Source: Streptomyces albofaciens JCM 4342
Lineage (GTDB): Bacteria > Actinomycetota > Actinomycetes > Streptomycetales > Streptomycetaceae
Direction: 5' to 3'
Assembly: GCF_008634025.1 (NCBI RefSeq)
Contig: NZ_PDCM01000001.1
Coordinates: forward strand, 2,477,501 to 2,541,500
DNA: 64,000 nucleotides
Of the stretch, positions 18,845 through 29,104 are shown piece after piece. Made by a program: the position numbers and the translations under genes. A model generated the notes under the pieces. That model did no database searches and was not told where the DNA came from. It saw only the letters and a list, made by a program, of their open reading frames with translations. How positions within the stretch are numbered: the first letter of the stretch is position 1; every line of letters begins with the position of its first letter.

Positions 18845-19434
18845 ACCGCGTTGGGCGCGTGGAGCGCACCACGAAGGAGACCTCGGTGCTGGTCGAGATC
18901 GATCTCGACGGCACCGGGCAGGTCGATGTGTCGACAGGCGTCGGCTTCTACGACCACATGCTCGACCAGCTCGGCCGGCACGGTCTGTTCGACCTCAAGG
19001 TCAAGACCGACGGCGACCTGCACATCGACACCCACCACACCATCGAGGACACCGCCCTCGCGCTGGGCGCCGCCTTCAAGCAGGCCCTCGGCGACAAGGT
19101 CGGCATCTACCGCTTCGGCAACTGCACCGTCCCGCTGGACGAGTCGCTGGCCCAGGTGACCGTCGACCTCTCCGGCCGTCCCTACCTGGTGCACACCGAG
19201 CCGGAGAACATCGCGCCGATGATCGGCACGTACGACACCACGATGACCCGGCACATCCTGGAGTCCTTCGTGGCGCAGGCGCAGATCGCCCTGCACGTCC
19301 ACGTCCCGTACGGCCGCAACGCCCACCACATCGTGGAGTGCCAGTTCAAGGCGCTGGCCCGCGCGCTGCGGTATGCCAGCGAGCGCGACCCGCGCGCCGC
19401 CGGCATCCTCCCGTCCACCAAGGGAGCGCTGTGA
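18841..19434 (+). CDS. hisB: Imidazoleglycerol-phosphate dehydratase
   Basis: Monofunctional IGP dehydratase (197 aa), without the phosphatase domain found in enterobacterial HisB. Histidine-rich manganese-binding motifs are visible as [27 protein letters not shown] and [16 protein letters not shown]. The ATGA overlap with hisC and the GTGA overlap with the following small gene show tight operon packing. Confidence 0.97.
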   Translation: MNRVGRVERTTKETSVLVEIDLDGTGQVDVSTGVGFYDHMLDQLGRHGLFDLKVKTDGDLHIDTHHTIEDTALALGAAFKQALGDKVGIYRFGNCTVPLDESLAQVTVDLSGRPYLVHTEPENIAPMIGTYDTTMTRHILESFVAQAQIALHVHVPYGRNAHHIVECQFKALARALRYASERDPRAAGILPSTKGAL

Positions 19435-19595
19435 ACGGCCTGTCCACCGTCTTCATCGTGCTCGGCCTCTTCCTGCTCGGCGGGCTCTACTCCTTCTGGA
19501 AGCAGGGGATGGGCAAGAGCGTGCTCGTCCTGCTGGGCATCGGCTCGGCCATGTGCCTGGCCGCCGGCATTCTCCGTCTGGATGTGTGGAATTGA
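19431..19595 (+). CDS. Small conserved membrane protein in the his operon
   Basis: A 54-aa protein with two predicted membrane helices (about 5-19 and 28-46) joined by [10 protein letters not shown]. It starts with GTG 19431 inside the hisB stop codon and ends inside the hisH start (TTGA), so it is coupled to both neighbours. From memory a protein like this sits between hisB and hisH in other Streptomyces. It has no known role in histidine synthesis. Its strict placement suggests either membrane tethering or a purely translational relay. Confidence 0.8.
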   Translation: MNGLSTVFIVLGLFLLGGLYSFWKQGMGKSVLVLLGIGSAMCLAAGILRLDVWN

Positions 19596-20239
19596 GTACC
19601 GCACCCGCGAAGAAGGTCGTCGTCTTCGACTACGGCTTCGGCAACGTCCGCTCCGCCGAGCGCGCCCTCGCCCACGTCGGCGCCGACGTGGAGATCACCG
19701 GTGACTACGACAAGGCGATGAACGCCGACGGGCTGCTCGTCCCCGGCGTCGGCGCCTTCGCCGCCTGCATGAAGGGCCTGCGCGAGGCCCGCGGCGACTG
19801 GGTCATCGGCCGCCGCCTGGCCGGCGGCCGCCCCGTCATGGGCATCTGCGTCGGCATGCAGATCCTCTTCTCCCGCGGCATCGAGCACGGCGTGGAGACC
19901 GAGGGCATGGACGAGTGGCCCGGCACGGTCGGCCCCCTCAAGGCCGACGTCGTCCCGCACATGGGCTGGAACACCGTCCAGGCCCCGGAGGACTCGCGCC
20001 TGTTCGCCGGGCTGCCCGCCGACGCCCGCTACTACTTCGTGCACTCCTACGCCGTACGCGACTGGGAGCTGGAAGTCGGCAACCCCAACATGCGCGCGCC
20101 CAAGGTCACGTGGGCCACGCACGGCGAGCCGTTCGTGGCCGCCGTCGAGAACGGCCCGCTGTGGGCCACCCAGTTCCACCCCGAGAAGTCCGGCGACGCC
20201 GGCGCCCAGCTGCTGTCCAACTGGACCCAGACCCTCTAG
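19592..20239 (+). CDS. hisH: Imidazole glycerol phosphate synthase, glutaminase subunit
   Basis: Class I glutamine amidotransferase (215 aa) that supplies ammonia to HisF. The catalytic triad is visible as Cys86 in GICVGMQ, and His196 and Glu198 in QFHPEKS. The oxyanion region is PGVGAF. The start is assigned to TTG 19592, which overlaps the stop of the small membrane protein gene (TTGA) and immediately precedes the conserved [10 protein letters not shown]. No other start fits without a long non-family extension. It acts with HisF as a channelled heterodimer. Confidence 0.95.
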   Translation: MSTAPAKKVVVFDYGFGNVRSAERALAHVGADVEITGDYDKAMNADGLLVPGVGAFAACMKGLREARGDWVIGRRLAGGRPVMGICVGMQILFSRGIEHGVETEGMDEWPGTVGPLKADVVPHMGWNTVQAPEDSRLFAGLPADARYYFVHSYAVRDWELEVGNPNMRAPKVTWATHGEPFVAAVENGPLWATQFHPEKSGDAGAQLLSNWTQTL

Positions 20240-20250
20240 GACCCTCCGCG

Positions 20251-20976
20251 ATGAGCAAGCTCGAACTCCTCCCCGCCGTCGACGTCCGCGACGGCCAGGC
20301 GGTCCGCCTCGTGCACGGCGAGTCCGGCTCCGAGACCTCCTACGGCGACCCGCTCCAGGCCGCGCTGGCCTGGCAGCGCGCGGGCGCCGAGTGGCTGCAC
20401 CTGGTCGACCTCGACGCGGCGTTCGGCACCGGCGACAACCGCACGCGGATCGCCGAGGTGGCCCGCTCGATGGACATCAAGGTCGAACTGTCCGGCGGCA
20501 TCCGCGACGACGCCTCCCTGGAGGCCGCGCTCGCCACCGGCTGCACGCGCGTCAACCTCGGTACGGCGGCCCTGGAGACCCCCGAGTGGGTCGCCAAGGT
20601 CATCGCCGAGCACGGCGACAAGATCGCGGTCGGCCTGGACGTCCGCGGCACCACGCTGCGCGGCCGCGGCTGGACCCGCGACGGCGGCGACCTCTACGAG
20701 ACGCTGGCCCGCCTGGACTCCGAGGGCTGCGCCCGCTACGTCGTCACCGACATCAACAAGGACGGCACCCTCCAGGGCCCCAACCTGGAGCTGCTGCGCA
20801 ACGTGTGCGCCGCGACCGACAAGCCGGTCGTCGCCTCCGGCGGCGTCTCCTCCCTTGATGACCTCCGCGCGATCGCCACCCTGGTACCGGAAGGCGTCGA
20901 GGGCGCCATCGTCGGCAAGGCGCTCTACGCCAAGGCGTTCACCCTGGAAGAGGCATTGGAGGCCGTGTCGTCATGA
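20251..20976 (+). CDS. priA: Phosphoribosyl isomerase A (HisA/TrpF bifunctional)
   Basis: A (beta/alpha)8-barrel isomerase of 241 aa. In actinobacteria this enzyme performs both the HisA reaction (ProFAR isomerisation) and the TrpF reaction (PRA isomerisation). Asp11 in [10 protein letters not shown] and the [10 protein letters not shown] segment (164-173) carry the expected acid pair, and WTRDGG lies in the active-site loop. The trp genes in this window lack trpF, consistent with the dual role. Its ATG is 11 bp after the hisH stop. Its end overlaps ridA by ATGA. Confidence 0.95.
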   Translation: MSKLELLPAVDVRDGQAVRLVHGESGSETSYGDPLQAALAWQRAGAEWLHLVDLDAAFGTGDNRTRIAEVARSMDIKVELSGGIRDDASLEAALATGCTRVNLGTAALETPEWVAKVIAEHGDKIAVGLDVRGTTLRGRGWTRDGGDLYETLARLDSEGCARYVVTDINKDGTLQGPNLELLRNVCAATDKPVVASGGVSSLDDLRAIATLVPEGVEGAIVGKALYAKAFTLEEALEAVSS

Positions 20977-21368
20977 CCATCGAGCGCGCGCAGACCGACA
21001 GTCCCTGGGAAGAGATCATCGGATTCGCGCGCGCCGTGGCGGCCGGCGACCGCGTCCTGGTCGCCGGCACGATGCCACTGGTCGACGGCGTGCTGTACGG
21101 GGAGGGCGACCCGTACGAGCAGACCAAGGTCGCCTTCTCCAACGCGCTGGCCGCCCTGGAGCCCTTCGGGCTGGGCGCCGGCGCGGTCATCCGCACCCGC
21201 ATGTACCTGACCCACGCGCGGGACGTGGACGCGGCGGCCCGCGCCCACAAGGAACTCTTCGACGCCGTACGGCCCGCCGCGACCCTGGTCGTGGTCTCCG
21301 GCTTCGCCGACTCGCGCGTACTGGTCGAAGTCGAACTGGAAGCATTCAGAGAGGCCACGAGCACATGA
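20973..21368 (+). CDS. ridA: RidA family enamine/imine deaminase-like protein
   Basis: A 131-aa member of the RidA/YjgF/Rid family, which hydrolyses reactive enamines and imines formed by PLP enzymes. Family features are the beta strand around [30 protein letters not shown], the arginine in IRTRMYLTH (substrate carboxylate binding) and a C-terminal VEVELEAF. It is inserted between priA and hisF and translationally coupled to both (ATGA at each end), so it may protect or assist histidine synthesis. Assignment to a Rid subfamily needs an alignment. Confidence 0.88.
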   Translation: MTIERAQTDSPWEEIIGFARAVAAGDRVLVAGTMPLVDGVLYGEGDPYEQTKVAFSNALAALEPFGLGAGAVIRTRMYLTHARDVDAAARAHKELFDAVRPAATLVVVSGFADSRVLVEVELEAFREATST

Positions 21369-22120
21369 CCCTGGCGGTCCGAGTCATCCCCTGCCTGGAC
21401 GTGGACAACGGCCGGGTCGTCAAGGGCGTCAACTTCAAGAACCTGCGCGACGCCGGCGACCCCGTCGAAATGGCCAAGATCTACGGCCAGGAAGGCGCCG
21501 ACGAGCTGACCTTCCTCGACATCACGGCCTCCTCCGGCAACCGCGAGACCACCTACGACGTGGTCCGCCGCACCGCCGAACAGGTCTTCATCCCGCTCAC
21601 GGTCGGCGGCGGCGTCCGCACCCCCGAGGACGTCGACAAACTCCTGCGCGCCGGCGCGGACAAGGTCGGCGTCAACACCGCCGCCATCGCCCGCCCCGAC
21701 CTGATCCGCGAGATCGCCGAACGCTTCGGCAGCCAGGTCCTGGTCCTGTCCGTCGACGCCCGCCGCACCGGAACCGGCTCCTTCGAGGTCACCACGCACG
21801 GCGGCCGCCGCGGCACCGGCATCGACGCCGTCGAATGGGCCCACCGCGCCGCCGACCTCGGCGCCGGCGAGATCCTCCTGAACTCCATGGACGCCGACGG
21901 CACCAAGGACGGCTACGACACGGAGATGATCGCCGCCGTCCGCAAACACGTCACCGTCCCCGTCATCGCCAGCGGCGGCGCGGGCCGCCTGGCCGACTTC
22001 CCGCCCGCCGTCGAGGCCGGCGCGGACGCGGTGCTGGCCGCGTCCGTCTTCCACTTCGGGGACCTGCGGATCGGCGAGGTGAAGGAGACGCTGCGGGGGG
22101 CGGGGCATCCGGTGCGGTGA
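21365..22120 (+). CDS. hisF: Imidazole glycerol phosphate synthase, cyclase subunit
   Basis: A (beta/alpha)8-barrel cyclase (251 aa) that combines PRFAR with HisH-derived ammonia to form IGP and AICAR. Catalytic Asp11 lies in [14 protein letters not shown] and Asp130 in [18 protein letters not shown] and ASGGAG are phosphate-binding loops. It starts inside the ridA stop codon (ATGA) and is the last gene of the his operon here. hisI lies 12 kb further on and hisG/hisE are not in the window. Confidence 0.97.
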   Translation: MTLAVRVIPCLDVDNGRVVKGVNFKNLRDAGDPVEMAKIYGQEGADELTFLDITASSGNRETTYDVVRRTAEQVFIPLTVGGGVRTPEDVDKLLRAGADKVGVNTAAIARPDLIREIAERFGSQVLVLSVDARRTGTGSFEVTTHGGRRGTGIDAVEWAHRAADLGAGEILLNSMDADGTKDGYDTEMIAAVRKHVTVPVIASGGAGRLADFPPAVEAGADAVLAASVFHFGDLRIGEVKETLRGAGHPVR

Positions 22121-22160
22121 GGGGCGTGCGCGGGGCGCGCGTGGGGTGGCGCACGTCCGG

Positions 22161-22189
22161 TTCACTCCTGGTAGTGAATCTGGTAGTGA
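22161..22189 (+). promoter_or_regulatory. Operator of the toxin-antitoxin operon
   Basis: A perfect inverted repeat TTCACT-N6-AGTGAA (22161-22178) overlaps a 10-bp direct repeat CTGGTAGTGA (22168-22177 and 22180-22189, 12-bp period). A candidate -10 TAGCCT lies at 22208-22213, seven bases before the ATG at 22220. The transcript would therefore be leaderless, and the operator covers the -35 region. This is the layout expected for autorepression by the antitoxin. Confidence 0.6.
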
Positions 22190-22219
22190 TCAAGGTGGCG
22201 CCGGGTCTAGCCTGCGCAT

Positions 22220-22438
22220 ATGCCTGGAATCACGATTGAGTTCACCGAGGAAGAGCTGTCCGAGCTGCGCGCCGAGGCCAAGGAGCAGGGCGTCGCGATC
22301 AAACGGCTGGCGCACGGGATACTGACCGAGAGCGTGGTGCGGCGGCGGCAGCGGCAGAAGTTCGTCGAAGGCGCGAGCGACAAGTTCGCGGCTCTGGCGC
22401 CCGAGTTCCTCGACTCCTTCGAGGCGGGGGACCGATGA
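22220..22438 (+). CDS. Ribbon-helix-helix-like antitoxin
   Basis: A 72-aa protein with an N-terminal strand (ITIEFTEEELSELR) followed by a helix-turn-helix-like pair (AEAKEQGVAIKRLAHGIL). This is the pattern of RHH DNA-binding antitoxins, with a charged C-terminal tail (about 38-72) that may wrap the toxin. No Shine-Dalgarno sequence is present, and the likely -10 is immediately upstream, so the mRNA is probably leaderless. It overlaps the toxin gene by ATGA. It likely binds the palindrome at 22161-22178. Confidence 0.75.
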   Translation: MPGITIEFTEEELSELRAEAKEQGVAIKRLAHGILTESVVRRRQRQKFVEGASDKFAALAPEFLDSFEAGDR

Positions 22439-22809
22439 TCCTTGCCATCGACGCCGGCTGGATCCTGGGAATCCAGGCCAGCCACGTCCCCAGCGACCCG
22501 CGTCTGCGGGACTGGGGCGCGCTGCACGCCGTCGTGGAAAGGCACCGGTTCGAGAGGTTCGCAGGCGAGGTCTATTACGAGGAGACTCCGACACGCGCCG
22601 CCACGCTACTCGAAACCATGGTGCTCCTGCGGCCGTTCGAGGACTACAACGGCATCATCGGAGCTGCGTGCGCCTGGACGTACATGGAGGATTCCGGCGA
22701 GGACATTGCGCCACCCCCAGGCGCGATGTCGCAACTGGTACGCGACCTCCGTGAGAAGCGGACGGACCTGCTGGATGCCGCGCGTCGGCTGCGGAGCTGG
22801 AAATCTTAG
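22435..22809 (+). CDS. Doc/Fic-like toxin with degenerate active-site motif
   Basis: A 124-aa protein coupled to the antitoxin gene. The N-terminus MILAIDAGWILGIQ, the segment DWGALHAVVERH and EETPTRAATLLETMVLLRPF resemble the short Doc-like toxins annotated in Streptomyces as Fic-family TA toxins. The canonical Doc/Fic loop HxFx(D/G)xNKR is represented by RPFEDYNGIIG: the catalytic histidine position is Arg and the Lys/Arg after Asn is absent. It either acts by a different chemistry or is a non-enzymatic inhibitor. Length and operon layout are typical of this TA group. Confidence 0.7.
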   Translation: MILAIDAGWILGIQASHVPSDPRLRDWGALHAVVERHRFERFAGEVYYEETPTRAATLLETMVLLRPFEDYNGIIGAACAWTYMEDSGEDIAPPPGAMSQLVRDLREKRTDLLDAARRLRSWKS

Positions 22810-22814
22810 GAGGT

Positions 22815-22848
22815 GCGGCCCGCGTGGTAAGTGACCGCGCGGGCCGCC
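22815..22848 (+). terminator. Terminator of the toxin-antitoxin operon
   Basis: GCGGCCCGCG (22815-22824) pairs with a CGCGGGCCGC arm ending at 22848, around an AT-richer loop. It starts 6 bp after the toxin stop codon. Termination is inferred. Confidence 0.6.
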
Positions 22849-22971
22849 GCGCGTAACGGGCCTATCGGGACAGTCGCTGCCCGATTCCCCCGTGGTGCTT
22901 GTGTTCATGGTCGGGGGCTCCCTACCGTTCTCGCGTTCGGATCCCGGACGCCCACCGGAAGGGAACCCGCC

Positions 22972-23739
22972 ATGATGTTTTCCCCGACAGGCCGCCACCG
23001 AGCCCCGCGTCGCCGCAGCGGTGCGGGCCGATTACTCACCCGCGCCTCGACCGCGGCCGCCACCCTCGCGCTGCCGGTCGTCGGCGCGTCCGTCGCCTCC
23101 GCCGCGGACGGCGGGACGTACACCGTCGCCCCCGGCGACAGCCTCTCCGAGATCGCCGCGAAGCACGGCGTCAAGGGCGGCTGGACGAAGCTCTACGCGA
23201 GCAACCGGTCCGCGGTCGGCGGTGATCCGGACCTGGTCAAGGTCGGTACGAAACTGAAGCTGAGCGGTACGGCCGCCACCCCGCAGCGGCACGTCTCGCG
23301 CTCCGCCGACCGGCCCGCCGTGCGTGCCGCGGCCGGTGACGCCGTACGGCCCGTCAGCGGCGGCACGCTCACCGCCGGGTTCGGGGCCTCGGGAGGCCGT
23401 TGGGCACGCGGGCACACGGGGCAGGACTTCGCCGTGCCGGTGGGGACCGCCGTACGGGCCGCCCGCGGCGGGACCGTGGTGAAGGCCGGCTGGGGCGGCG
23501 CGTACGGGTACGAGGTCGTCATCCGGCATCACAGCGGCTCGTACACGCAGTACGCGCACCTCTCGCAGATCCGGGTGCCGGTGGGCAGCTCCGTGGACGC
23601 CGGTGAGCGCATCGGGCGGTCCGGTGCCACCGGCAACGTCACCGGACCGCACCTGCACTTCGAGGTCCGGGCCACCCCGGACTACGGGTCCGCGGTGGAC
23701 CCGATGGCCTGGCTGCGCCGGCACGGCGCGTTCGATTAG
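22972..23739 (+). CDS. Secreted LysM / M23 family peptidase
   Basis: Predicted extracellular cell-wall endopeptidase (255 aa). A Sec signal peptide with an Arg-rich start ends near ASVASA-AD (cleavage about 45/46). A LysM peptidoglycan-binding domain follows (about 49-97, YTVAPGDSLSEIAAKHG), and a linker leads to a lysostaphin-type M23 domain (about 128-255). The zinc site is complete: His148 and Asp152 in GHTGQDF, and His227-x-His229 in GPHLHFE. The ATG at 22972 follows a GGAAGGG ribosome-binding site; upstream in-frame codons lack a signal sequence. It is convergent with sdhB, with only 15 bp between. Confidence 0.93.
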   Translation: MMFSPTGRHRAPRRRSGAGRLLTRASTAAATLALPVVGASVASAADGGTYTVAPGDSLSEIAAKHGVKGGWTKLYASNRSAVGGDPDLVKVGTKLKLSGTAATPQRHVSRSADRPAVRAAAGDAVRPVSGGTLTAGFGASGGRWARGHTGQDFAVPVGTAVRAARGGTVVKAGWGGAYGYEVVIRHHSGSYTQYAHLSQIRVPVGSSVDAGERIGRSGATGNVTGPHLHFEVRATPDYGSAVDPMAWLRRHGAFD

Positions 23740-23754
23740 GCGGTGGCTCTCGCC

Positions 23755-24497
23755 TCACCGCCTGCCCTTGCGGGCCGCCCGTACGTACTCCCGGTTCATC
23801 CTGGTGATGCTGAACAGCGGGATGCCCTTCGGGCAGGCGGTGGCGCACTCCCCGGTGAGGGTGCAGCCGCCGAAGCCCTCCTCGTCCATCGTGGACACCA
23901 TGTCCAGGACCCGCGACTCGCGTTCGGGCGCGCCCTGGGGCAGCACGTTGAGATGGTTGACCTTGGCCGAGGTGAACAGCATGGCCGAGCCGTTCGGGCA
24001 GGCGGCCACGCACGCGCCGCAGCCGATGCACTCGGCGTGCTCGAAGGCGGTGTCCGCGTCCGGCTTCGGTACGGGTGTGGCGTGCGCCTCGGGCGCGGCG
24101 CCGGTCGGCGCGGTGATGTAGCCGCCGGACTGGATGATCCGGTCGAAGGCGGAGCGGTCCACGACCAGGTCCCGTACGACGGGGAAGGCCGCCGCGCGCC
24201 ACGGCTCGACGTCGATGGTGTCGCCGTCCCGGAAGGAGCGCATGTGGAGCTGGCAGGTCGTGGTGCGCTCCGGGCCGTGTGCCTCGCCGTTGATCACCAG
24301 GCTGCACGCGCCGCAGATGCCCTCGCGGCAGTCGTGGTCGAAGGCGACCGGGTCGTCGCCCTTGAGGATGAGTTCTTCGTTGAGGGTGTCGAGCATCTCC
24401 AGGAACGACATGTCGGGCGAGATGCCGTCCACGTCGTAGGTGGTCATGCCGCCGTCGGCGCCGGCGTCGCGCTGGCGCCAGACGCGCAGGGTGAGCT

Positions 24498-24501
<4 letters not shown>
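23755..24501 (-). CDS. sdhB: Succinate dehydrogenase iron-sulfur subunit (Sdh1-type)
   Basis: Electron-transfer subunit (248 aa) linking the flavoprotein to the quinone site. The [2Fe-2S] ligands are Cys58, Cys63, Cys66 and Cys83 (CREGICGAC). The [4Fe-4S] motif is [12 protein letters not shown] (from 158) and the [3Fe-4S] motif is [12 protein letters not shown] (from 213). Size and motifs match the shorter Sdh1/fumarate-reductase-like class, as in mycobacterial Rv0247c. Its ATG overlaps the sdhA stop by 4 bp. Confidence 0.95.
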
Positions 24502-26447
<1,946 letters not shown>

Positions 26448-26449
26448 GG

Positions 26450-27154
26450 TCAGCTCACTGCTCCGGTCACGACGGCCACCGGTACGGCGACGAAGCCCGC
26501 CGTCAGCACCAGGGCGAGGAGGTTGGCGACGGTCTTGAGCGCCCGGTCCCGGGCGGCGCTGCCCACGCCCAGCGTCTGCGCGGCGCTCCAGAACCCGTGC
26601 CGGACGTGCAGGCCGAGGGCGAGCATCGCCACGATGTAGAGCGTGGTGACGGGCCAGCGGTCGAAGGACGCGATCAGGTTCTCGTACGGGTGTCCGGCCT
26701 CGGCGTGCGGGTTCACCGTCAGCGTCGTCAGGTCGAGGATGTGCCAGACGATGAACAGCGCGAGGATGACGCCGCCCCAGCGCATGGTGCGGGTGGCGTA
26801 GCTGGTGCGCGCCTTCTTGTGCACGTACCCGCTCGGCCGCGCCTTGATGTCGCGGCGGCTGAGCTGGAAGGCGGCCACTCCGTGGGTCAGCACGGCGGCC
26901 AGCAGCACCACCCGCGCGATCCACAGGAACCACTCGTGGTGCAGGAAGGGTTCGCCGACGGTCCGCAGCCAGTGCGCGTAGCCGTTGAACTCGTCGGGGC
27001 CGAAGAAAATCTTGAGGTTGCCCATCATGTGCGCGACCAGGTACAGCAGCATCACCACGCCGCTGACCGCCATCGCGGTCTTCTTGCCGACGGTCGAGCG
27101 CCACAGCAGGCCCGCGAAGGACGGCCGCCGATCCGTCCGGGTGTCCAGTGCCAT
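26450..27154 (-). CDS. sdhC: Succinate dehydrogenase cytochrome b subunit (single fused anchor)
   Basis: Membrane anchor (234 aa) with five predicted helices and several membrane-placed histidines (in AHMMGN, THGVAAF, WHILDL and LHVRHGFW) that suit a di-haem cytochrome b. One such protein replaces the SdhC/SdhD pair in this enzyme class. It is the first gene of the sdhCAB operon and faces a divergently transcribed LysR gene 95 bp away, which is the obvious candidate regulator. Confidence 0.92.
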   Translation of the reverse strand: MALDTRTDRRPSFAGLLWRSTVGKKTAMAVSGVVMLLYLVAHMMGNLKIFFGPDEFNGYAHWLRTVGEPFLHHEWFLWIARVVLLAAVLTHGVAAFQLSRRDIKARPSGYVHKKARTSYATRTMRWGGVILALFIVWHILDLTTLTVNPHAEAGHPYENLIASFDRWPVTTLYIVAMLALGLHVRHGFWSAAQTLGVGSAARDRALKTVANLLALVLTAGFVAVPVAVVTGAVS

Positions 27155-27214
27155 GGGTCCCGACGGTAGGGACCGACCGGCCCATCAGTCCAAGACATGG
27201 AACAGCTCATCTCC

Positions 27215-27229
27215 ATAGCCGCTGCCTAT
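27215..27229. promoter_or_regulatory. Possible LysR binding site in the sdhC/lysR gap
   Basis: ATAG-N7-CTAT fits the T-N11-A palindrome that LysR-type regulators bind. It lies 21 bp before the lysR start. A CCTATC direct repeat (27225 and 27235) is next to it. Autoregulation and control of sdhCAB are inferred. Confidence 0.45.
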
Positions 27230-27249
27230 CGACGCCTATCATCGGCCGT

Positions 27250-28152
27250 ATGCAGCTCCAGCAGCTCCGCTACTTCGCGGCGGTCGCCGACACCCGCCAC
27301 TTCACCCGCGCCGCCGAACGCGAGCACGTCGCACAGCCCTCGCTGTCGCAGCAGATCAGAGCCCTGGAACGGGAGCTGGGCGCCGAACTGTTCCACCGGG
27401 CGCGCGGCCACATCACCCTCACCGACGCGGGCCGTACGCTGCTGCCGCTGGCCCGCCGCATCCTCGCCGACACCGAGACAGCGCGGCGCGAGGTGCAGGA
27501 GGTGGCGCAGCTGCGGCGCGGCCGGCTGCGGCTCGGCGCGCCGCCGAGCCTGTGCGCGAGCCTGGTCCCGGACGTGCTGAGCGTCTTCCACACCGCGTAC
27601 CCGGGCGTGGACCTGGTCGTCCACGAGGACGGTTCGCAGGATCTCGTACGGGTCCTGGCGGCCGGCGAACTGGACCTCGCGCTCATCATCACCCCGCTCC
27701 CGGAGCAGGCCCCGGCGCTGGCCACCGCCGAACTGCTGCGGGAGGAACTGGTCGTGGTCTCGGCGCCGGACCGTCCGGCCCCGGCGCGGCGCGGGCGCCG
27801 GCTGCGCGTCGAAGACCTCCGGGACCACCCGCTGGCGATGTTCCGGCGCGGCTACGACCTGCGGGAGTTCACCGTGGCGGCCTGCCGCGCGGCCGGCTTC
27901 GAGCCGGTCTTCACCGTCGAGGGCGGCGAGATGGACGCGGTACTGGGGTTCGTCCGCGCCGGGCTGGGCGTCGCGGTGGTGCCCAGCATGGTCGCCGAAC
28001 GCTCCGGACTGCGCGTCACCCGCTTCGCCACCCCCGACATGCACCGGGTGATCTCGGTGGCCCACCGGGGAGATGTCTCGCCGCCGCGGGCCGCCCGCGA
28101 ACTCCGGCGCATTCTGCTGGGGCATCTGGGGCTGGAGATGCCCGGTGAGTGA
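27250..28152 (+). CDS. LysR family transcriptional regulator
   Basis: A 300-aa regulator. The N-terminal winged helix (MQLQQLRYFAAVADTRHFT, then QPSLSQQIRALERELG) is textbook LysR. Residues 90-295 form the periplasmic-binding-protein-like effector domain. It is divergent from sdhCAB (start-to-start about 95 bp), so it probably controls that operon and itself. It also lies 270 bp upstream of the five-gene island on the same strand, so control of that cluster is a second possibility. The effector is unknown. Confidence 0.93.
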   Translation: MQLQQLRYFAAVADTRHFTRAAEREHVAQPSLSQQIRALERELGAELFHRARGHITLTDAGRTLLPLARRILADTETARREVQEVAQLRRGRLRLGAPPSLCASLVPDVLSVFHTAYPGVDLVVHEDGSQDLVRVLAAGELDLALIITPLPEQAPALATAELLREELVVVSAPDRPAPARRGRRLRVEDLRDHPLAMFRRGYDLREFTVAACRAAGFEPVFTVEGGEMDAVLGFVRAGLGVAVVPSMVAERSGLRVTRFATPDMHRVISVAHRGDVSPPRAARELRRILLGHLGLEMPGE

Positions 28153-28422
28153 CGGTGTCCGGCGCATCGGTGGCGGTTTCTGATCCCCTGCGAGGGGGCG
28201 GTTTCCGGCCACGCGGAAGCAGGGGTGCGCGCGTCCGTACGGAGCGGCGCGCAGGTGGCAGGGGGCGCGAACCGGCGTGCGACACAGTGGTCCCAAGGTG
28301 AACAGACCGTTTTCGGGCAGAAGCAGGGGCGACCATTGCGCTTTCTACGTTTGCGGCGCTAAAAAAGCTGCATTCGCCCAATCGGCGGAACCGCAATGGA
28401 TTTACGGGGGGAAGATCCGAAA
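28153..28422. other. AT-richer leader before the five-gene island
   Basis: This 270-bp gap has an obviously lower GC content from about 28290 on, including a run of six A at 28363-28368. It likely holds the promoter of the island. No terminator for lysR and no clear -10/-35 pair could be fixed. Confidence 0.45.
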
Positions 28423-28995
28423 ATGCCGATGTTGCTGGAAGATGTGTACGCGGGAGCGCCGACCGTAAAATCGGGACGGCATCTCACCACCGTCAACGAA
28501 TTCACCGACCAATCACCCGCACTCCGCCCCGAGGTGCTCGCCGAGGCGACCCGGCGGCTGGTCGAACTGGGGGACTTCGAGGCCGGGAAGATCCTGGTCG
28601 AGGAGGACAAGGGCGCCATCCTCGGCAGCGCGGTCTCGCTGGCCGTGGGACTGCCGCTCGCGGTGGCCCGCTGGTACACCTACGACCTGGGCGGCCACGG
28701 CATCTCGGTGCCCATCGACAGCGAATACTTCACGGGCACGCTCTACATCAACGGCGTCGAACCGGGGGACCGGGTGACGATCGTCGACGACACGATCAGC
28801 ACCGGCGGCACCCTCGTCGCCCTGATCGAGGCCGTCCGGGCGGCCGGCGCACGGGTCGAGGAAGTCCTGGTGGCGGTGGAGAAGCCGGAGAACGGCGGCC
28901 GCGAGCGGATCGCCGCCCGCTTCGGCATCGCGGTCCGCTCGGTCATCCGCATCGCCGTCGACCCGGGCACCGGGCGCGTCGTCGTCCTGGGCTGA
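28423..28995 (+). CDS. Purine-type phosphoribosyltransferase (archaeal Hpt/Apt-like)
   Basis: A 190-aa type I phosphoribosyltransferase. The PRPP-binding motif VTIVDDTISTGGT is at 118-130. The preceding LYINGVEPGDR and the following LIEAVRAAGARVEEVLVAVEK strongly recall archaeal hypoxanthine/adenine PRTases rather than the housekeeping bacterial Apt or Hpt. The start at 28423 is preferred over 28396 because GGGGGAAG lies just before it. It is the first gene of a five-gene set. It may make a nucleotide from an unusual base or salvage a by-product; the substrate is not deducible. The opening codons include AAA, TTG and GAA, unlike the neighbours. Confidence 0.8.
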   Translation: MPMLLEDVYAGAPTVKSGRHLTTVNEFTDQSPALRPEVLAEATRRLVELGDFEAGKILVEEDKGAILGSAVSLAVGLPLAVARWYTYDLGGHGISVPIDSEYFTGTLYINGVEPGDRVTIVDDTISTGGTLVALIEAVRAAGARVEEVLVAVEKPENGGRERIAARFGIAVRSVIRIAVDPGTGRVVVLG

Positions 28996-29104
28996 GGCCG
29001 TACGGGAAACAGCGCCGCACACCGGCGCACCGCCTTTCCCCGGCGTTCCCACATTTTCCCGCACGCCGGAGCACAACCGTCCACGCCCGCCCGAGGAGTT
29101 TTGT

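Noticed and set aside
22810..22971. c-di-AMP (ydaO-type) riboswitch before the LysM/M23 gene
   Set aside because: Such riboswitches often precede cell-wall hydrolase genes in Streptomyces, but the gap is short, is largely taken by a terminator hairpin, and I see none of the conserved core.
28396..28422. Upstream ATG start for the phosphoribosyltransferase gene
   Set aside because: No ribosome-binding site before 28396, whereas GGGGGAAG sits correctly before 28423.
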